Source: Acidimicrobiaceae bacterium
GTDB taxonomy: Bacteria; Actinomycetota; Acidimicrobiia; Acidimicrobiales; UBA8190
Assembly: GCA_003151475.1 (NCBI GenBank)
Contig: PLXQ01000010.1
Coordinates: 13,548 to 49,551, forward strand
Direction of reading: 5' to 3'
DNA: 36,004 bases
The translations under genes were made by a program, and so were the position numbers. Positions 33,472 through 36,004 of the stretch are shown here, piece by piece (position 1 is the first letter of the stretch; each line of letters begins with the position of its first letter). The notes under the pieces are model-generated. The model saw only the letters and a program-made list of their open reading frames with translations, was not told the DNA's origin and ran no database searches.

Positions 33472-33987
33472 GTGGCTGACGACAAGTCTCCCGCTGAGCG
33501 AGTTCTCGACCTGGTCGTCTTCGGCCCGGCCGGACTGGCTCTGGTGGCCGTCGAGGAATTCCCGAAGTTGGTGGACAAGGGTCGGCACCATCTCGAAGGC
33601 CAGGTCCGCACCGCCCGTCTCGTGGGGCAGGTGGCGGTGCAGATGGGTCGACGGCAGCTGGGCCAGCTGGCCACCCAGGTCATGCCCAAAGCCCCGTCGT
33701 CCCCGACGACGTCGCCCCCCGCGCCGAGCGATCCGGCGCCGGTCTACGAATCACAGGTCACCGAGTCAGAACCGGCCGCCCTCGCAGCGGCGAACGGAAG
33801 CGGGACCCTGCGCAGCCTGGCCATCCCCGGCTACGACAGCCTGTCGGCGTCACAGGTGGTCCAGCGACTGGCCGGTCTGTCGCACTCCGAGCTCGTCGAC
33901 GTCCGGGAACACGAGCAGTCACACCGGCACCGCCGCACCATCTTGAACCGCGTGGAGCAACTGCTCACCGGAGTCGACGTCGAGTAA
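33472..33987 (+). CDS. Unassigned protein with C-terminal actinobacterial motif
   Basis: The protein has 171 residues and starts with GTG. The N-terminal part (VLDLVVFGPAGLALVAVEEF, then a basic helix with repeated QV and QL) is hydrophobic but not a clear membrane segment. A Ser/Pro-rich linker (about 74-95) follows. The C-terminal 55 residues, IPGYDSLSASQVVQRLAGLS then ELVDVREHEQSHRHRRTILN, form a small helical module I recognise from many short actinobacterial proteins, of unknown role. It is 33 bp after the DUF4193-like gene with no strong promoter between, so they may be co-transcribed. Confidence 0.75.
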   Translation: MADDKSPAERVLDLVVFGPAGLALVAVEEFPKLVDKGRHHLEGQVRTARLVGQVAVQMGRRQLGQLATQVMPKAPSSPTTSPPAPSDPAPVYESQVTESEPAALAAANGSGTLRSLAIPGYDSLSASQVVQRLAGLSHSELVDVREHEQSHRHRRTILNRVEQLLTGVDVE

Positions 33988-34021
33988 CGGCGACGGCCGA
34001 AGCGGATCCGGCGGTTCGACC

Positions 34022-34498
34022 ATGGAGGCAGCCAGACCGGCGGTACGCGCTGACGGGGAGCGTTGCGCGGAGCTCTGTCAGCAGGCGCTCGACGCCCTGG
34101 CGCATGTCCGGGGTGGCCCCCTCTTCTCGCGTCGCGAGACCGGCCTCGTGGCCAAGGCTCTGCTGCGCCCGGGTGGACTCGACCGCCTCCTGGCCGACGG
34201 TCGCCGCCGTGTCCTCGTCGGCACCGTCGACGACGCGGTGGTGGGACTGGCACTCGGACGCATCGACGCCGTGGGGGAGGCCACCCTCGGCGTCATCGAC
34301 GCCTTCTACGTAGAGCCCGGGGCACGCGGCGTCGGCGTGGGGGCCGCCATGGTCGACGACCTGGTGCGCTGGTTCAGCACCTCGCGCTGTCGCGGCATCG
34401 ACGTCACGGCGCTGCCGGGGGACCGCGAGACGAAGAACTTCCTCGAGGGGTCAGGCTTCAAAGCCCGGCTCCTCACCATGCACCGCCTTCTCGACTAG
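34022..34498 (+). CDS. GNAT family N-acetyltransferase
   Basis: The protein has 158 residues with a GCN5-type acetyltransferase fold. Motif A is seen as IDAFYVEPGARGVGVGAAMV, containing the acetyl-CoA pyrophosphate loop R-G-V-G-V-G, followed by DLVRWFSTSRCRGIDVTALP and the motif B-like ETKNFLEGSGFKARLLTMHR. The acceptor substrate cannot be predicted. ATG at 34022 starts 34 bp after the previous gene. The Nudix gene after it has its Shine-Dalgarno overlapping the stop codon of this gene, so the two are in one transcript. Confidence 0.85.
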   Translation: MEAARPAVRADGERCAELCQQALDALAHVRGGPLFSRRETGLVAKALLRPGGLDRLLADGRRRVLVGTVDDAVVGLALGRIDAVGEATLGVIDAFYVEPGARGVGVGAAMVDDLVRWFSTSRCRGIDVTALPGDRETKNFLEGSGFKARLLTMHRLLD

Positions 34499-34510
34499 GA
34501 GGTGGTGGCA

Positions 34511-34927
34511 GTGGAGGCGACGACGCCCGCCCCGCCCCGGCCGGTGGTCGCCGTCGGTGGCATCGCCGTAGTGGACGGGGCGCTTCTCCTCGTGCAAAGG
34601 GCGACGCCGCCGCAGGTAGGCCGCTGGACCTTGCCCGGCGGGCGCGTCGAACCGGGGGAGACGATGACGGCGGCCGTCGAGCGCGAGCTGCTCGAGGAGA
34701 CCGCCCTGTCGGTCCGCTGCGGTTCCTTCGTCGGATGGGCCGAGCGCCGCGGCCACGGGTACCACTACGTGATCTTTGATTTCGCCGTCACCACCCACGG
34801 ACGGGGCACCCCCGTGGCAGGCAGCGACGCGGCGGCGGTCGCCTGGGTCTCGCTGGCCGATGTGGCGGCACTGCCCTTGGTGGAGGACCTGCAGGGATTC
34901 CTGGAGCAGCACGGCGTACTCGGCTGA
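34511..34927 (+). CDS. Nudix hydrolase
   Basis: This 138-residue protein hydrolyses a nucleoside diphosphate linked to some other group X. The Nudix box is complete except for one change: GGRVEPGETMTAAVERELLE then ETAL, matching Gx5Ex7REUxEExGU with Ala for the last Gly. The catalytic Glu pair is present. GRWTLPGG before it is typical of MutT/ADP-ribose pyrophosphatase-like members. GTG at 34511 is chosen because AGGAGG (34497-34502), overlapping the acetyltransferase stop, lies 8 bases upstream; GTG at 34502 overlaps that Shine-Dalgarno and is less likely. The substrate is unknown. Confidence 0.88.
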   Translation: MEATTPAPPRPVVAVGGIAVVDGALLLVQRATPPQVGRWTLPGGRVEPGETMTAAVERELLEETALSVRCGSFVGWAERRGHGYHYVIFDFAVTTHGRGTPVAGSDAAAVAWVSLADVAALPLVEDLQGFLEQHGVLG

Positions 34928-34928
34928 G

Positions 34929-34948
34929 CACGCCACCGGGCCGGCGTG
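34929..34948. terminator. Hairpin between convergent Nudix gene and last gene
   Basis: CACGCC (34929-34934) pairs with GGCGTG (34943-34948) around an 8-base GC-rich loop, one base after the Nudix stop codon and 12 bp before the stop of the opposite gene. No U-tract. Possible two-way terminator. Confidence 0.4.
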
Positions 34949-34960
34949 AGCGGGGGTGGA

Positions 34961-36004
34961 TCAGCCCCGGCGGGCGGCCACGGCTCCGGCCCGGCGGGGA
35001 CCGGGCGGCGGCGGGATGGGAAGTCCGAGCAGCCGGGCCAACTCGGGCACGAGGCCCGCCGCGTGGCGTGCCGCGGTCAGCAGGTCGGCCGAGGCGTCGG
35101 CCGGCAGCCCGGCCGGCTTCACCGTCCGGCGGACAGGGGAGTTGATCACGGCGTCGAGGAGGTCCTTCCACTGCGTCTCATCGAGCGTGGGAGCCATAGC
35201 GGTTCCGGCGGACTCGGCCAGGCGGACGGCGAGATCGGCGGGCACCCGGGCCGAGGGCTCCGGGGGCTTGGCCGCCACCCGCAGGGCGTCGGCTACCCGG
35301 CCCTCGTCGAGGGCACTCGTCACACGACCGAGCCACGCCACCCGCAGGGCGGCCACCCGGGAGTCGAGTGCTTCGCGCAGCGCTCCCACCAACTCGCGGC
35401 CCTCGTCGTCGAGCGAGACGGTCGAGGCACCGGCGACGACGGAACGCATCTCGCGCAAGGGCGCTTCGCGGCCGGCGGCCCGCAACGCCACGGCGCGGTC
35501 TTTCCACGCGGCCAGATTCATCCGCGGCAGAAGTTCTTCGGCCATGGTCAGAAGCGGCTGCGGTGAGATCTCGGCCCGGCCCTCGGTCCGGGCCCGGCTG
35601 TTCTGCTCCTCGATGGCTTGACGCACGGCGGGGATCCCACCGCGCAGAAGCTGCTCGGCCACGGGGATCTGCTCGGCGCTCAGAGCGGCCAGAGCGGCAT
35701 TGCGATTGGTGGTGACGGCTTCCGGGCGCCGGGGCCTGTCGCGACGTTGCGGTCGCTCCTCGCGCCCGGGGCGCGGACCTGTACCGGGCCGTTCGCCGCC
35801 GCCGGAACGCTCAGCACCGGCGCGTTCGGGCCGACCGGCCGCATCGGGTCCGCGGCTTGGACGGGCTCGCTCGCCGCCGCCGGAACGCTCAGCACCGGCG
35901 CGTTCGGGCCGACCGGCCGCATCGGGTCCGCGGCTTGGACGGGCTCGCTCGCCGGCACTGCGCGGCCTCTCGTCCCGCTCGCCGGCACTGCGCGGCCTCT
36001 CGTC
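34961..36004 (-). CDS. Unassigned protein with repetitive Arg/Pro/Glu-rich region, N-terminus beyond window
   Basis: The frame is open without a stop from 34961 to the end of the window, giving at least 347 residues; the start lies outside. The GTG at 35662 is an internal Val, because the continuous sequence AALAALSAEQIPVAEQLLRG crosses it. The first about 95 residues seen are low-complexity Arg, Pro, Glu, Gly, Ala with two exact DNA repeats (DERPRSAGER twice, and a 26-residue unit starting ARPSRGPDAAGRPERAGAER twice). The C-terminal 250 residues look like a folded helical domain (MAEELLPRMNLAAWKDRAVA, ETQWKDLLDAVINSPVRR) and end in a basic Pro-rich tail. No family recognised. The basic disordered part suggests nucleic acid binding, which is inference. 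Confidence 0.7.
   Translation of the reverse strand, partial: DERPRSAGERDERPRSAGERARPSRGPDAAGRPERAGAERSGGGERARPSRGPDAAGRPERAGAERSGGGERPGTGPRPGREERPQRRDRPRRPEAVTTNRNAALAALSAEQIPVAEQLLRGGIPAVRQAIEEQNSRARTEGRAEISPQPLLTMAEELLPRMNLAAWKDRAVALRAAGREAPLREMRSVVAGASTVSLDDEGRELVGALREALDSRVAALRVAWLGRVTSALDEGRVADALRVAAKPPEPSARVPADLAVRLAESAGTAMAPTLDETQWKDLLDAVINSPVRRTVKPAGLPADASADLLTAARHAAGLVPELARLLGLPIPPPPGPRRAGAVAARRG
35794..35949. repeat. Two copies of a 78-bp tandem repeat
   Basis: Units 35794-35871 and 35872-35949 are identical over 78 bp (26 codons) and encode the 26-residue Arg/Pro/Ala/Glu-rich unit of the minus-strand protein twice. Perfect identity including third codon positions points to a recent duplication. 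Confidence 0.92.
35946..36004. repeat. 30-bp tandem repeat at the window edge
   Basis: A 30-bp unit at 35946-35975 is repeated from 35976 to the window end (29 bases seen, all identical). It encodes DERPRSAGER twice on the minus strand. The array may continue outside the window. Confidence 0.9.

Noticed and set aside
35794..36004. CRISPR-like array at the right end
   Set aside because: The units are directly adjacent without spacers and are multiples of three inside an open frame, so they are coding tandem repeats.

Overview
The window is about 36 kb of very GC-rich DNA with almost no space between genes, many GTG starts and many four-base ATGA or GTGA stop/start overlaps. The gene content is that of an actinobacterium: a complete Pup-proteasome locus (arc, dop, pup, prcB, prcA, pafA), a cofactor F420 gene (fbiC), a HelY-type helicase next to tatC, and a DUF4193-type protein. 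Differences from the mycobacterial layout (no pafBC, signal peptidase in their place, a double ThyX-like protein) suggest a deep-branching group such as Acidimicrobiia. That placement is inference; no rRNA is present to confirm it. No tRNA, rRNA, insertion sequence or CRISPR array was seen.

Left part (1-3.3 kb): the tail of an acyl-CoA ligase, two unassigned genes, a universal stress protein behind a 389-bp AT-richer gap, and a divergent isocitrate-dehydrogenase-like protein. From about 17 kb back to 2.2 kb nearly everything reads on the minus strand as one long tightly packed run: nagA, a FIST-domain sensor, tkt, tal, pgi, gnd, zwf, pgl, fbiC, a LOG-family hydrolase and the IDH-like gene. 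It contains the oxidative and non-oxidative pentose phosphate pathway with the F0 synthase for cofactor F420 at its downstream end, so sugar phosphate supply, NAD(P)H and deazaflavin production may be expressed together.

Middle part (17-27 kb), plus strand: a hotdog thioesterase facing nagA across 25 bp, three small genes (at least two encode membrane proteins), trmI, then the proteasome locus. ARC unfolds pupylated proteins, Pup (ending in Gly-Gly-Glu) is attached by PafA and removed by Dop, and PrcA/PrcB form the 20S core. Two small genes point the other way inside the locus: a 3Fe-4S-type ferredoxin upstream of arc and a DUF2007-like protein between prcA and pafA.

Right part (26.6-36 kb): pafA is translationally coupled to signal peptidase I, followed by tatB, tatC and helY, then a 540-residue protein made of two degenerate ThyX halves. 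A 447-bp gap with inverted repeats follows, then the DUF4193 protein, an unassigned gene, a GNAT acetyltransferase and a Nudix hydrolase. The window ends inside a minus-strand gene whose Arg/Pro/Glu-rich N-terminal part is built of tandem DNA repeats.

The proteasome and pentose phosphate genes are well-known systems. The least explained items are the double ThyX-like protein with its split signature motif, the IDH-like enzyme that lacks the usual NADP motif, the gap at 32.5-32.9 kb, and the small reversed genes inside the proteasome locus.
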